From Serratia plymuthica (lineage in GTDB: Bacteria > Pseudomonadota > Gammaproteobacteria > Enterobacterales > Enterobacteriaceae): DNA of 64,000 bases. Made by a program: the position numbers and the translations under genes. Under the pieces are notes generated by a model. The model was not told where the DNA came from, did no database searches, and saw nothing but the letters and a program-made list of their open reading frames with translations. How positions within the stretch are numbered: the stretch's first letter is position 1; every line of letters begins with the position of its first letter. This document shows positions 39,127-48,354 of this stretch, piece after piece. The stretch is from NCBI RefSeq assembly GCF_018336935.1, contig NZ_CP068771.1:1984001-2048000 (forward strand), written 5' to 3'.

Positions 39127-40071
39127 ATGTGGTCTGAATATTCTCTTGATGTCGTGGACGCGGTCGCCCGCACCGGCAGCTTCAGCGCGGCGGCGCAGGA
39201 ACTGCACCGGGTGCCTTCGGCGGTGAGCTATACCGTTCGGCAACTGGAACAATGGTTGGCGGTGCCGTTATTTGAACGGCGTCATCGTGATGTAGAACTG
39301 ACGCCGGCCGGCCTGTTATTTATTCAGGAGGCGCGCGGTGTCATCAAAAAAATGCTCGACACGCGCAGGCAGTGCCAGCAGGTGGCCAATGGTTGGCGCG
39401 GCCAATTAAAAATTGCGGTGGATATCATCGTCAAGCCGCAGCGCAGCCGACAGCTGGTGTTGGATTTTTACCGCCATTTCCCCGATGTTGAGCTGCTGAT
39501 CCAACCGGAAGTGTTTAACGGCGTCTGGGATGCGTTGGTGGACGGCCGCGCCGATATGGCGATCGGCGCTACGCGAGCGGTGCCTGTCGGCGGCGGTTTT
39601 GCCTTTCGTGACATGGGCGATATGCGCTGGTTGTGTGTCGCCAGCCCGCAGCATCCATTGGCGGCGTTGGAGGGCCTGCTGAACGACGATCAGCTCCGGC
39701 CTTTTCCTTCCCTGTGTCTGGAGGATACCTCGCGCAATCTGCCCAAACGGGTCACCTGGACGCTGGACAACCAGCGGCGGTTGGTGGTGCCGGATTGGGC
39801 ATCGGCGGTGGATTGCTTGTGCGCTGGCTTGTGTGTCGGCATGATGCCGGCGCATCAGGTGCTGCCGTTGGTACAACGCGGCGAGTTGGTGGCGCTGCAA
39901 CTGCAACAGCCGTTTCCCGCCAGCCCATGCTGCCTGACCTGGCAGCAGAATACCCCATCGCCGGCGATGGCCTGGTTACTGGACTACCTGGGGGACAGTG
40001 AAACCTTGAACCAGGAATGGCTGAGCGAAGTGGCGCCGGAAACCGCCTTGGTTCCCGGCGCTGGCGACTAG
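39127..40071 (+). CDS. punR: LysR-type regulator PunR
   Basis: 314 residues (E. coli YdhB). The N-terminal helix-turn-helix [41 protein letters not shown] matches E. coli PunR almost residue for residue, followed by the LysR effector domain. It activates the divergent punC gene in E. coli. Its last codons overlap the purR stop on the other strand by 4 bases. Confidence 0.92.
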   Translation: MWSEYSLDVVDAVARTGSFSAAAQELHRVPSAVSYTVRQLEQWLAVPLFERRHRDVELTPAGLLFIQEARGVIKKMLDTRRQCQQVANGWRGQLKIAVDIIVKPQRSRQLVLDFYRHFPDVELLIQPEVFNGVWDALVDGRADMAIGATRAVPVGGGFAFRDMGDMRWLCVASPQHPLAALEGLLNDDQLRPFPSLCLEDTSRNLPKRVTWTLDNQRRLVVPDWASAVDCLCAGLCVGMMPAHQVLPLVQRGELVALQLQQPFPASPCCLTWQQNTPSPAMAWLLDYLGDSETLNQEWLSEVAPETALVPGAGD

Positions 40072-41093
40072 CGGCGGTAATCGATAAAGGGGCCGTCGGC
40101 GACCGAGCGGCGTTCAACCAGCTTCGGATGCACTTCAATGACCTGCGACTCTTCACGCTTGCTGATGATGCGATCCAGCAGCATGGTGAACGCCATCTCA
40201 CCCAAACGCTCTTTGGGCTGGTGGATCGTCGTCAGCGCCGGGGTGAAATAGCGCGCGTTGCGCACGTTATCGTAGCCGATGACTGAAATGTCCTGCGGTA
40301 CTCGCAGCCCCAGTTCATCGGCGGCGCAGATAGCGCCCATCGCCATGATGTCGCCGCCGCAGAATACCGCCGTCGGGCGTTGTTTCTGCGACAATATCTG
40401 ATGCATGGCCTTGTAGCCGGATTCCGGTTCGAAGTCGCCCTGAACAATCCACTCGTCGCGCACCTCGATATTGGCTTCTTCCATGGCTTTCAAAAAGCCC
40501 TGATGGCGGCCGCCGCCGGTATTGCGCGCCAACTGGCCCGGAATGGCGCCAATATCGCGGTGACCACGCTCGATCAGATAGCGGCCGGCCAGATAACCGC
40601 CTTCGAAGGCGTTATCGATGATGGTATCGGTAAAATCACCGCGTGCGGCGCCCCAGTCCATGACCACCATGGGGATATTACGGTAATCTTCCAGCATCCC
40701 CAGCAATTGATCCGGGTATTCAGAGCACATCACCAGCAGGCCGTCGACGCGTTTTTGCGCCAGCATCGCCAGATAAGCGCGTTGCTTGTCCAGGTTATTG
40801 TGCGAATTACACAGGATCAGCGTATAGCCTTTGCTGTAGCAGCTGTTTTCCACCGCCTCGATCACTTCGGCGAAATAGGGCGCTTCGCTGGAGGTGGCCA
40901 GCAGGCCAATAGATTTGGTGTGATTGACCTTCAGGCTGCGCGCCACGGCGCTGGGAGAATAGTGCAGCTCTTTGATCGCGGCCCCAACGGCCGCTTTGGT
41001 CTCTTCGGCGACGAAACGAGTCTTATTGATGACGTGCGAAACGGTGGTGGTGGAAACGCCAGCGCGTTTGGCCACATCTTTAATCGTTGCCAT
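40068..41093 (-). CDS. purR: purine repressor PurR
   Basis: 341 residues, LacI-family repressor of purine synthesis genes with hypoxanthine or guanine as corepressor. The helix-turn-helix is [20 protein letters not shown], the hinge helix [10 protein letters not shown], then the periplasmic-binding-like core. The start at 41093 fits the family; the longer frame has no homology. A Pur-box-like sequence at 41141-41156 points to autoregulation. It converges with punR, and the stop codons overlap. Confidence 0.96.
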   Translation of the reverse strand: MATIKDVAKRAGVSTTTVSHVINKTRFVAEETKAAVGAAIKELHYSPSAVARSLKVNHTKSIGLLATSSEAPYFAEVIEAVENSCYSKGYTLILCNSHNNLDKQRAYLAMLAQKRVDGLLVMCSEYPDQLLGMLEDYRNIPMVVMDWGAARGDFTDTIIDNAFEGGYLAGRYLIERGHRDIGAIPGQLARNTGGGRHQGFLKAMEEANIEVRDEWIVQGDFEPESGYKAMHQILSQKQRPTAVFCGGDIMAMGAICAADELGLRVPQDISVIGYDNVRNARYFTPALTTIHQPKERLGEMAFTMLLDRIISKREESQVIEVHPKLVERRSVADGPFIDYRR

Positions 41094-41140
41094 GTAAAGA
41101 ATGACTCCTGAACTCACATGTTGCAGCATGTAAGTGTGAT

Positions 41141-41156
41141 GTTAATCGTTTGCCTG
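41141..41156. promoter_or_regulatory. putative PurR operator upstream of purR
   Basis: TGTTAATCGTTTGCCT agrees with the PurR consensus ACGCAAACGTTTGCGT at 10 of 16 positions, including the central CGTTTGC. It lies about 50 bases upstream of purR, matching known autoregulation in E. coli. Confidence 0.45.
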
Positions 41157-41417
41157 CGTAGATCCTTCTTCCAAATAAACGAAGCTGAGTTTTTAGTGTG
41201 TTGAAGTCGTCAGCGCTTGGTCAGGAGGGGCATTTTTGCCGGTACGCAGTTGTGAACTGCGAATTTTGTCCCATATTGAGCCAAAGTGGAAGAGGTAATC
41301 AGTATTATAAACCGGGAAATGATAACAAGATTTTATTGTCTAACTGTGGGAAAATGGGTTGACGCATTAATTGTGTGCCTTTTACCCTTGGGAAATCCCG
41401 TCTGAAAAGGAGTTGTA

Positions 41418-41507
41418 ATGGATACCGATCTGAAAATGTCACTGTTCACGACTGTGTGCGCGCTGGCCGTTATTATTGCTTTTAGCTTCACTGCGGCGTT
41501 GAACTGA
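41418..41507 (+). CDS. ynhF: single-helix membrane microprotein YnhF
   Basis: 29 residues, MDTDLKMSLFTTVCALAVII followed by AFSFTAALN. It matches E. coli YnhF (MSTDLKFSLVTTI...) in length, start, and the hydrophobic single membrane helix ending TAAL. E. coli YnhF is a verified membrane microprotein next to purR; its role is unknown. A strong ribosome site AAAAGGAG lies eight bases before the ATG, and a strong terminator follows at 41522. Too short for ordinary gene calling, but well supported by synteny. Confidence 0.88.
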   Translation: MDTDLKMSLFTTVCALAVIIAFSFTAALN

Positions 41508-41521
41508 TCCCCGGTTGTAAC

Positions 41522-41554
41522 ACAGGCGCAGCTCGCTGCGCCTGTTCGCGTTTT
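41522..41554 (+). terminator. ynhF terminator
   Basis: ACAGGCGCAG, loop CTCG, CTGCGCCTGT followed by TCGCGTTTT. The 10-bp perfect stem begins 15 bases after the ynhF stop. Confidence 0.75.
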
Positions 41555-41709
41555 CCTGCCATTACGTCTTCTTGCAAGCCTCCAGCCACACCAATGCCCG
41601 GAAATTTCACCTGCGGGTTCGCAAAACTGTTCTCAGAGCGCGGTGAAAGCACAGAAGGCGTCGCTTGCGAGGAGGGCGGCCGGCGGGAGAGCGCCAGCCG
41701 CGGAGGATA

Positions 41710-42528
41710 TTATCGAATGGTTTTCGGCGTTACTACACGGCGTGCGCCGATATAGTGGTTTTGCCAGTAGTCGTTGTCCAACTGGCTGATACGGATTTCC
41801 TCGCCGGTACGCGGTGACTGAATGAATTTGCCGTTGCCCAGATAGACGCCGACATGATCGGCCATGCCGCGGTTGTTGATGCGGAAGAACACCAGGTCAC
41901 CGCTTTCCAGTTCGTTTTTCTTGATCGGCGCCGCATCGCGCAGGTGATACATTTCGTTGGCGGTACGCGGCATCTTGATTTTCACGACGTCTTTATAGGC
42001 GTAATAAATCAGGCCGCTGCAGTCGAAACCGGTTCTTGGCGAGGTGCCGCCCCAGCGATAAGGTTTGCCCATTTGATCCATCAGCTTGGCCATGGCGGTT
42101 TGCTTGGCGTGCTGATAGCGCTTTTTGTGCGCCGGGCTGAGTTTCAATGGCTTATCGTCACGCACCAGTTTGGCGGTGGCCATACCGGCTTCCCGATGGC
42201 GGCCATAGCCTTTTTTGTAGCCCTTTTTCGGTGGGGTTACTTTGATTTTGGCTATTTTCTGGGTTGAGTGTTTCGATTTGGCGCTAACGATCTTTTTAGC
42301 GGTTTTTTCTGTTTTGGCTTTGGAAACCTTGGCAGTTTTTGGCGTAGCAGTGACTTTCACTTTTTTGCTGGCCTTTGCCGCTTTCTTTTTCTTGCGGTCA
42401 TCCGGACGAGCTTCATTAACGTGGCTTTTGCGCTGCTCGGCGGCAACACGCGCCTGTGGCGCAGCGTGCGCCAGATTTAAGAATAGCTGTGTAAACAACA
42501 GCACAAAAAGCGTAAGAATTAAACGCAT
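41710..42528 (-). CDS. mepH: murein DD-endopeptidase MepH
   Basis: 272 residues, periplasmic NlpC/P60 cysteine peptidase (E. coli YdhO/MepH) that cuts D-Ala to meso-DAP cross-links and makes room for new wall material. The signal peptide ends near AHA (residue 23). A long Lys/Ala-rich low-complexity linker (about 30-115) precedes the catalytic domain with FDCSGLIYYAY (Cys), ADHVGVYLG (His) and QNHYIGARR. The basic linker is longer than in E. coli as I remember it and may bind wall polymers. Confidence 0.9.
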   Translation of the reverse strand: MRLILTLFVLLFTQLFLNLAHAAPQARVAAEQRKSHVNEARPDDRKKKKAAKASKKVKVTATPKTAKVSKAKTEKTAKKIVSAKSKHSTQKIAKIKVTPPKKGYKKGYGRHREAGMATAKLVRDDKPLKLSPAHKKRYQHAKQTAMAKLMDQMGKPYRWGGTSPRTGFDCSGLIYYAYKDVVKIKMPRTANEMYHLRDAAPIKKNELESGDLVFFRINNRGMADHVGVYLGNGKFIQSPRTGEEIRISQLDNDYWQNHYIGARRVVTPKTIR

Positions 42529-42942
42529 GTCGACGTTACCAACCTTGGCCCCGGAACAGATATCGAAAGAATGACAGTATTCCCCAATTTCGCCATATAA
42601 AACAGCGAAGAACTCATAAATGATAATCCATATTGTGAGAAAACGTTAACGACAATTTTTTTGCTGAAAAATCAATCCATTGATGTATAAAAAATCGCCT
42701 TTTGCCGCTGCGGGAATTATTAAATGGGGCTGTGCGGCGGAAAAATATATTAGTGAAATGGTCGGATTAAAAATGTTATTCTGAGCGTATGTTTTAACCG
42801 GAATGGCCTGGCCGGTGAGACGCGATTGGCAACGGGGAAATGCCCTTGCAAAAGATGGCGTTTTCTTGCGACTGTTCCAGCCGCTACAATAGCCAGTGTG
42901 ATGCATGTTGTAGCCATGAGATGTGGCTTGAGGAAGCGATAA

Positions 42943-43287
42943 ATGACGACGATTGAAAAAATTCAACAGCAGATCGGTGAGAACCCTATTCTGCTGTACA
43001 TGAAAGGTTCACCGAAATTGCCAAACTGCGGTTTCTCTGCGCAAGCGGTGCAGGCGCTGTCTGCCTGTGGCGAACGCTTTGCCTACGTTGATATTCTGCA
43101 GAACCCGGATATCCGTTCCGAGTTGCCGAAATACGCCAACTGGCCGACTTTCCCGCAGTTGTGGGTAGACGGTGAGCTGGTAGGCGGCTGCGATATCATC
43201 ATGGAGATGTATCAGCGCGGCGAACTGCAGCAGTTGATCAAAGAAACTGCAGAGAAGTATAAAGAGCAAGAAGACCAGCAGCCATAA
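42943..43287 (+). CDS. grxD: monothiol glutaredoxin GrxD (Grx4)
   Basis: 114 residues, CGFS-type monothiol glutaredoxin that binds a glutathione-coordinated [2Fe-2S] cluster as a dimer and with BolA proteins. The active motif PNCGFSAQ is near residue 28, with WPTFPQLWVDGELVGGCDI for glutathione binding. MTTIEKIQQQIGENPILLYMKGSP is the usual N-terminus. E. coli has lhr and sodB in this neighbourhood; both are missing here. Confidence 0.96.
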   Translation: MTTIEKIQQQIGENPILLYMKGSPKLPNCGFSAQAVQALSACGERFAYVDILQNPDIRSELPKYANWPTFPQLWVDGELVGGCDIIMEMYQRGELQQLIKETAEKYKEQEDQQP

Positions 43288-43358
43288 CGGCTCGGGTTTA
43301 TTGCCAGAAGACATCGGGCGGTGCCAGTGCTACTGGGCCGCCCGATTTATTTGTAGTT

Positions 43359-43473
43359 TATACCCGTCATCTTTCAAGCTGCAGCGTTGTTACCTGCACT
43401 AGTTCCCCCCAATGACTTACTGAAGCAAGCGCCTGGGGTGGGCGCCTGGCTGCAACTTGAAAGCTATAGGGTA
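43359..43473. repeat. Serratia palindromic repeat overlapping the rnt stop
   Basis: Left arm TATACCCGTCATCTTTCAAG continuing CTGCAGCGTTGTTACCTGCACT, right arm GCCTGGCTGCAACTTGAAAG continuing CTATAGGGTA. The outer 20 bases are nearly complementary. The right end supplies the stop codon and the last codons of rnt. It lies between the convergent genes grxD and rnt. Confidence 0.75.
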
Positions 43474-44120
43474 GTGTCAGTATCACCGATGGCCAGTGGC
43501 CATCCGCCAAGGCGTTTCCAGCGGTTAACCAGTTCGCAGAACAGTTGAGCCGTTTGTTCGGTGTCGTACAGGGCCGAATGCGCCTGAGTGCTGTCGAACG
43601 GAATATTGGCGGCAATACAGGCTTTGGCCAACACGGTTTGCCCCAACACCAGCCCGCTCAGCGCTGCGGTGTCAAAGGTGGCGAACGGGTGGAAAGGATT
43701 GCGCTTCAGACTTGCGCGCTCCGCTGCGGCCATGAGAAAGCTGTGATCAAAATTGGCGTTGTGCGCCACGATAATCGCCCGGTTACAGCCGCGATCCTTG
43801 ATGCCTTTACGCACCGCTTTAAAAATGCTGTGCAGCGCGTCGTATTCACTGACTGCGCCACGCAGCGGGTTATGGGGATCGATACCGTTGAATGCCAGCG
43901 CTTCGGGTTGCAGGTTGGCGCCTTCAAAAGGTTCAACGTGAAAGTGCAGGGTTTCATCCTGCTGCAACCAGCCTTCTTCGTCCATTTTTAACGTAACGGC
44001 GGCAATCTCCAGCAGCGCGTCGGTTTTGGCATTAAATCCGGCGGTTTCTATATCTATAACTACGGGATAAAACCCACGAAAACGACCACTCAGGGCGTTA
44101 AGATCACTTTTTTCGGCCAT
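43464..44120 (-). CDS. rnt: ribonuclease T
   Basis: 218 residues, DEDDh 3'-5' exoribonuclease that trims tRNA and other stable RNA 3' ends and turns over the CCA end. The catalytic motifs are [15 protein letters not shown] (Asp/Glu), [10 protein letters not shown] (Asp), and [18 protein letters not shown] (His/Asp). The start [17 protein letters not shown] aligns with the family; the upstream open frame overlaps the gloA terminator. The C-terminus TDTTL and the stop come from a repeat element rather than from the ancestral gene. Confidence 0.94.
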   Translation of the reverse strand: MAEKSDLNALSGRFRGFYPVVIDIETAGFNAKTDALLEIAAVTLKMDEEGWLQQDETLHFHVEPFEGANLQPEALAFNGIDPHNPLRGAVSEYDALHSIFKAVRKGIKDRGCNRAIIVAHNANFDHSFLMAAAERASLKRNPFHPFATFDTAALSGLVLGQTVLAKACIAANIPFDSTQAHSALYDTEQTAQLFCELVNRWKRLGGWPLAIGDTDTTL

Positions 44121-44203
44121 CAGTTTCTTATCTTCATCGAATACAGCGCGCATTATGGCAAATTTTGCGCCCGGTTGCAGGCGGTTATCGCAGGCATAAC
44201 AAG

Positions 44204-44225
44204 AAGGGCGCCGAAAGCGCCCCTT
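44204..44225 (-). terminator. gloA terminator
   Basis: AAGGGGCGC TTTCG GCGCCCTT followed by CTT on the minus strand, right after the gloA stop. Confidence 0.65.
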
Positions 44226-44232
44226 ATCGGTC

Positions 44233-44640
44233 TCAGTGGCCGAGACCCTGACCGGCATGTTTGTTCTCGATCAGTTCGATCTTGTAGCCGTCCGGATCTT
44301 CGACAAAGGCGATAATCGTGGTGCCGCCTTTGACCGGGCCGGCTTCACGGCTCACTTTACCGCCGGCGTTACGAATGCTGTCGCAGGTGGCGGCCACATC
44401 GTCGACGCCCAGTGCCAGATGGCCGAACGCGGTGCCCATCTCGTAGCTATCGGTGCCCCAGTTATAGGTCAGCTCAATCACTGCGCCTTCGCTTTCATCG
44501 GTATAACCGACAAATGCCAACGAGTATTTGTATTCAGGGTTCTCGCTGGTGCGCAGCAGGCGCATGCCTAATACCTTGGTATAGAAGTCGATGGAGCGTT
44601 GCAGGTCACCGACGCGGATCATGGTATGGAGTAAGCGCAT
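44233..44640 (-). CDS. gloA: lactoylglutathione lyase GloA
   Basis: 135 residues, glyoxalase I that converts the methylglyoxal-glutathione hemithioacetal to S-lactoylglutathione using Ni2+. Metal ligands are present: [10 protein letters not shown] (His5), ELTYNW (Glu), GHLALGVDD (His), and KIELIE (Glu). The start MRLLHT is the family start; the longer frame is unsupported. Transcription runs toward rnt. Its upstream side is the left border of the terpene cluster insertion. Confidence 0.95.
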   Translation of the reverse strand: MRLLHTMIRVGDLQRSIDFYTKVLGMRLLRTSENPEYKYSLAFVGYTDESEGAVIELTYNWGTDSYEMGTAFGHLALGVDDVAATCDSIRNAGGKVSREAGPVKGGTTIIAFVEDPDGYKIELIENKHAGQGLGH

Positions 44641-45092
44641 AATTCCTCTGATTGGGTGTGCCGTCATCAACGGCGAATGGAGTTAAGCCACCCAGTATAG
44701 CGTTGTCACGTAAGGCATTACAACGCGAGCCAGGGACGGGAAAAGGGGGGATGTGACGCAGTCACGAAATGATGATGTTTCAGGCTAAAAAATCTTTTTT
44801 ATAAGAGCTATTTTGGAAACCCATTAGTGTACAACTAGCTTGCTGATTTTATTAAAATATAAAATTCCTTATCGCCATTTTTATTGATTGTTCTGATTTT
44901 GACGCTAATAGGCATGGGGTGTTAAATAATTGCATTTATTATATTTTTGGCTGTGGCAATCTAAAGCGATGCTGTTTTTAAAGTAAATGGAAACCTGCAT
45001 TGAATTATGGGGATTTGACAAAAATCAAAAATAGACTTTAGTAATATAACTGTGGTTTCAGTGCGGGCATACCCGTTTGAAAGGTCTTTGCT
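44641..45092. other. AT-rich region at the left border of the terpene cluster
   Basis: No gene is seen. The sequence from about 44760 to 45060 is much more AT-rich than the flanking core genes. It should contain the cluster promoter and, at its left end, the gloA promoter. Confidence 0.45.
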
Positions 45093-45632
45093 ATGGAAGA
45101 AATGCTGATTCTGGTTGATAAAAAAGATAATTCTATTGGTTCTGAAGGGAAACTATCTGTTCATCAACAGGGGTTATTACATCGTGCATTTTCGATATTT
45201 ATATTTGATAGTAAAGGTCAATTGTTGCTGCAGCAAAGAGCGCGCAGCAAATATCATTCGGCTGGGTTGTGGACCAACAGCTGTTGCGGGCACCCGCGCT
45301 GGGGAGAGGCCACCCAGGCTGCGGCGCAGCGAAGGCTACAGGAAGAGATGGGTTTTAGCACTCGGTTACGGAAGGTTTCCAGTTTTACCTACCATGCGGA
45401 AGTGCCGGGCGATTTAATTGAGCATGAATTTGACCATATTTTTGTTGGATTGTTTGATGGCCAACTGCAGGTTAATCCTGAGGAAGTCGATGGCTGGGCG
45501 TGGATCGGTATTCGGCAAATAGCCGATAAAGTAGCGACTAATCCTGACTCTTTCACCGTATGGTTCAAAGAAATAATAAAAAACACCCATTCAGATACGC
45601 TGGAAGGTTGGGCAAAAATCGCCTCCCGCTAA
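45093..45632 (+). CDS. idi: isopentenyl-diphosphate isomerase, type I (terpene cluster)
   Basis: 179 residues, Nudix-fold enzyme that interconverts IPP and DMAPP. The active-site Cys is in WTNSCCGHPRWGE (near 65), the Nudix-like helix is RRLQEEMGF, and the second metal/catalytic Glu is in LIEHEFDHIFVG. It is the first gene of a sodorifen-type cluster (role of sodA in S. plymuthica). Codon use is more AT-rich than core genes, with AAA/AAT/ATA codons common in the first 60 codons. The ATG follows GAAAGG with about 10 bases spacing. Confidence 0.92.
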   Translation: MEEMLILVDKKDNSIGSEGKLSVHQQGLLHRAFSIFIFDSKGQLLLQQRARSKYHSAGLWTNSCCGHPRWGEATQAAAQRRLQEEMGFSTRLRKVSSFTYHAEVPGDLIEHEFDHIFVGLFDGQLQVNPEEVDGWAWIGIRQIADKVATNPDSFTVWFKEIIKNTHSDTLEGWAKIASR

Positions 45633-45661
45633 TGAAAAAGTCTTAAACGACGGGGGATAAT

Positions 45662-46060
45662 ATGGGTTCGTTGCCGGGTTTAATTAATTTTCCGATTGAT
45701 TGGCGGGAATTAACCCGTGAGTAATTGGCACAGGCTGTGAATGAACTCCGAGCGTTTTATTATTCGGCATTGCAAAAAATGGTGGCCATTTGGCTTCGAA
45801 CCTCGGCCATCAATGCCATCCGCACAAAACGAGTACCGATAGACGCGAACAGATGAGCGACCTGCGTCAAAAGAGGGGCGTTTCCGGTTTTCCAGGACGG
45901 GATGAATCCCCCAGGACACCTTTAGCACAGCCTGGGGATGGCCCATGCGGCCCGGCGGCAGCAAAAACGGCGGCATTGTATCGCAGTGATAGGCGACGGG
46001 GCGCTCTGTGCCGGAGACGATGAACAATGCCACGTGCGCTTGGTGAAGCTGCTGGTCTGA
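45662..46060 (+). pseudogene. decayed 1-deoxy-D-xylulose-5-phosphate synthase gene (sodB-type remnant)
   Basis: DXP synthase makes the first MEP-pathway intermediate from pyruvate and glyceraldehyde 3-phosphate. An ATG at 45662 with GGGGGA upstream opens MGSLPGLINFPIDWRELTRE, then TAA at 45722 interrupts; the frame continues [18 protein letters not shown]. After a one-base loss in the A-run 45774-45779 the next frame reads [10 protein letters not shown], joined with a deletion to [20 protein letters not shown] and [16 protein letters not shown] further frame reads [20 protein letters not shown] then GDGALCAG, the thiamine-diphosphate GDGAL motif. The rest of the enzyme is deleted. It sits 29 bases after idi, where S. 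plymuthica has the intact DXP synthase gene sodB. Confidence 0.85.
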
Positions 46061-46128
46061 GGGTGAACAAGGGCAACAATTGCGCGAACACGGCCTGAGT
46101 AAATCTGTATTTATCGAGGAGAGCGATC

Positions 46129-47100
46129 ATGAGCAATCTGTCTGAAACTCAATATTCCGATTCGGTGTATCTACAGAACCAGCCTTACCAGGTGATCCGG
46201 GATAAAAACATCGACGGTTACGAAGAGAAAGTGGTGCAAGCCTACTGCGAAGAACCGGATCGCTGGCGTAAGGCCATCGGCGATACGTTGCTGTTCCAGT
46301 TTGGGGTGTATGACAACGACGGGGCGTCCCTGACCCCGTTGTTGAAATTCAAACCTACGGCCTCTCTGGATAGCGCCGGTGTGCGTTATTTCGAGCAGCA
46401 GCTGTTTTTGGCCGGCGTGACCGGCAGCGAGCGACCGGCCATGCGCCGCATTTTGGATATTGGTTGCGGATGGGGCTATATCCTCAAGCATTTGGCGGAC
46501 CGTTATCCAGAATGCCGGCGTTTGGATGGGATTAATGTGAGCGGTCAGCAGCTTAATTACTGTTCCCGATTTCATGCCGAGCAAGGGCTCAGGGATCGCA
46601 TCAACCTATTTCAGTGCAATGCGCAGGATATCGACCTTTTACCCGGCAGGGAGCAACCTTACGACCTGGTAATCATGCGCGGCGTTATTTCGCATTTTTC
46701 CGGTGAGCTTTTCGAAAGGGTGATGGATAAGCTGTGGCAACGCGTGTCGCCAGGCGGCACGGTGATTATTTCGGACAATCTGTACAAGATTGATCTTGCG
46801 ACATATCAATCTGACACCCTGGATACTGTTGACCGATTGGCGTGTAATCATCGGAAAACGCCTGGGTATTTTTTCTCCGTTTTGGAAAAAAGCGGTTTCA
46901 TCATTCAAGACAAAAGAGTGTTGCCCAGTGATGCCGATGCAACCAAATGGTTACTGGATATTCGCAATAACATCGAAAGGCATTTTCCTGACGGTGCGGG
47001 CGGCGCTTTGGAGGAACTGCGCGTGATGTGTGAAAACCTGGCGGTCGCGATAGTTAAAAACAAGTTTTCTATTTATAGCACTATCCTGAAACGGCCTTGA
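46129..47100 (+). CDS. sodC: SAM-dependent C-methyltransferase, sodorifen type (FPP methyltransferase)
   Basis: 323 residues, soluble class I methyltransferase. Motif I is [18 protein letters not shown] (about 107-124), followed by [27 protein letters not shown], and [20 protein letters not shown]. By cluster content it corresponds to SodC of S. plymuthica, which methylates and cyclises farnesyl diphosphate to pre-sodorifen diphosphate. The ATG has a strong GAGGAG site. The symbol clashes with the Cu/Zn superoxide dismutase gene at 57169. The product specificity is inferred from context, not proven. Confidence 0.8.
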   Translation: MSNLSETQYSDSVYLQNQPYQVIRDKNIDGYEEKVVQAYCEEPDRWRKAIGDTLLFQFGVYDNDGASLTPLLKFKPTASLDSAGVRYFEQQLFLAGVTGSERPAMRRILDIGCGWGYILKHLADRYPECRRLDGINVSGQQLNYCSRFHAEQGLRDRINLFQCNAQDIDLLPGREQPYDLVIMRGVISHFSGELFERVMDKLWQRVSPGGTVIISDNLYKIDLATYQSDTLDTVDRLACNHRKTPGYFFSVLEKSGFIIQDKRVLPSDADATKWLLDIRNNIERHFPDGAGGALEELRVMCENLAVAIVKNKFSIYSTILKRP

Positions 47101-47139
47101 GGATGTGTATCTACGCAAGTCATGACTGAGGAACCGAAC

Positions 47140-48249
47140 ATGTCCAAGGCGCCCAACTTCGTTCAGACTTTATCAGGTAAGCCCAGGTTAGGGGATAAGA
47201 TATACCACCCAGACTTTCTCCTCACATTGCAGCCTCTGTGGCACCCCGATCATGATGCTGCCGAAGCGCAGGTCGCGCTTACCGATAGTCCTTATATTTT
47301 AGCGCATTACGGCAGCCAAAAGGCAGTTGATCATTATTTATCAATGAGCATGCCTTCATTTGGCGGGCTATGTTATCCACATGCCAAAAAAGACCGGATT
47401 TACTATACGGAGCGGATGATGAGCATCACGACTCTGATAGATGACACCACCACCAACCCCGACGTCCTCGGGGACCAACAAAAACAAGCCGAACTTCGGC
47501 ATCATTACTTCGATGCCATAGCCGGTATCCGCCCCCCTGATAGTTTCCCAATCGCGCAGTTGTTGTATGAAGGGTTACTCCCGATAAAGGCGCAACTCGC
47601 GTCGAACCCCCGGGTTTGGCAACGTTTGGAAACGTCTATGCATACCATGATTGACAGACAGACGGACTCACTGGCTTTGCAGATGGATACCTTGACTTTT
47701 GATCGCTATCTGGAGCTGCGGCGTATCGATAATTATGGCGACTGGGCGGCCATGATGACGGAATATGCTATCGATGTTGATATGACCGATGTACTGGCCG
47801 CTGAAGAGTCGTTGGGTGTCGCAAGAACGGCCGCGATAGATTCTATTACATTGGTGAATGACCCCTATTCGTTTCGCAAGGAAATACATATTGCCGACTC
47901 CGTCAACTCGGTCTGGTTGCTTATGTATCTCGAGGGGCTGACGCTGCAGCAATCTCTCGATAAGCTGGCGGGTATCGTCCGGGAGAACGAACAAAAACTG
48001 ATTAACGCGCGCGACAAGGTGCTGGCAGGGCCATTTGGAGAGCGTATTGACGTAAGAAGATATCTCACTGAATTAGAACATCTGGCATCGGGCAATGCCG
48101 AGTTTCATGCCATCAGCACGCGTTATTTCGGCAAGGATTTTAAAGGAAAACGCTTTATTTCGGGTGAGGTCACCATCAAGCCGCTGCCTTCTACGGATGA
48201 AATTGCTGCCGCAGATATTGCCGAACGTCAGGCAACCCGCCGCGGATAG
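47140..48249 (+). CDS. sodD: class I terpene synthase, sodorifen-synthase type
   Basis: 369 residues, soluble all-helical terpene cyclase. The aspartate-rich motif is in MMSITTLIDDTTTN (near 103-107), and the NSE triad is NDPYSFRKE (near 248-256), with a conserved Arg-Tyr-like tail. It should ionise the methylated C16 diphosphate from the neighbouring methyltransferase and cyclise it. The start at 47140 (MSKAPNF) has GAGGA at good spacing; the in-frame Met six codons upstream is possible. It ends 38 bases before a strong bidirectional hairpin. Confidence 0.85.
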   Translation: MSKAPNFVQTLSGKPRLGDKIYHPDFLLTLQPLWHPDHDAAEAQVALTDSPYILAHYGSQKAVDHYLSMSMPSFGGLCYPHAKKDRIYYTERMMSITTLIDDTTTNPDVLGDQQKQAELRHHYFDAIAGIRPPDSFPIAQLLYEGLLPIKAQLASNPRVWQRLETSMHTMIDRQTDSLALQMDTLTFDRYLELRRIDNYGDWAAMMTEYAIDVDMTDVLAAEESLGVARTAAIDSITLVNDPYSFRKEIHIADSVNSVWLLMYLEGLTLQQSLDKLAGIVRENEQKLINARDKVLAGPFGERIDVRRYLTELEHLASGNAEFHAISTRYFGKDFKGKRFISGEVTIKPLPSTDEIAAADIAERQATRRG

Positions 48250-48286
48250 TCGACGATCTGCATCTTGAAGAACAACAGGCATAAAA

Positions 48287-48330
48287 ATATCCCCCCATTG
48301 TCAGAACGTTGCCTGACAACGGGGGGATAT
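48287..48330. terminator. bidirectional terminator, right border of terpene cluster
   Basis: ATATCCCCCCATTGTCAG and CTGACAACGGGGGGATAT form an 18-bp stem with one G-T pair and an 8-base loop, between the convergent terpene synthase and nemA. A-rich sequence precedes it, giving a T-run for nemA. Confidence 0.8.
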
Positions 48331-48354
48331 TACGCGTGGTCAAATCGTTATTGC

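Noticed and set aside
42242..42574. Plus-strand frame of phenylalanine-rich sequence opposite mepH
   Set aside because: It is the antisense of the Lys/Ala-rich linker of MepH, which explains the composition.
45060..45085. CATACCCGTTTGAAAGG before idi as another palindromic repeat
   Set aside because: Only one short arm is present and no partner arm was found nearby; it may be chance.
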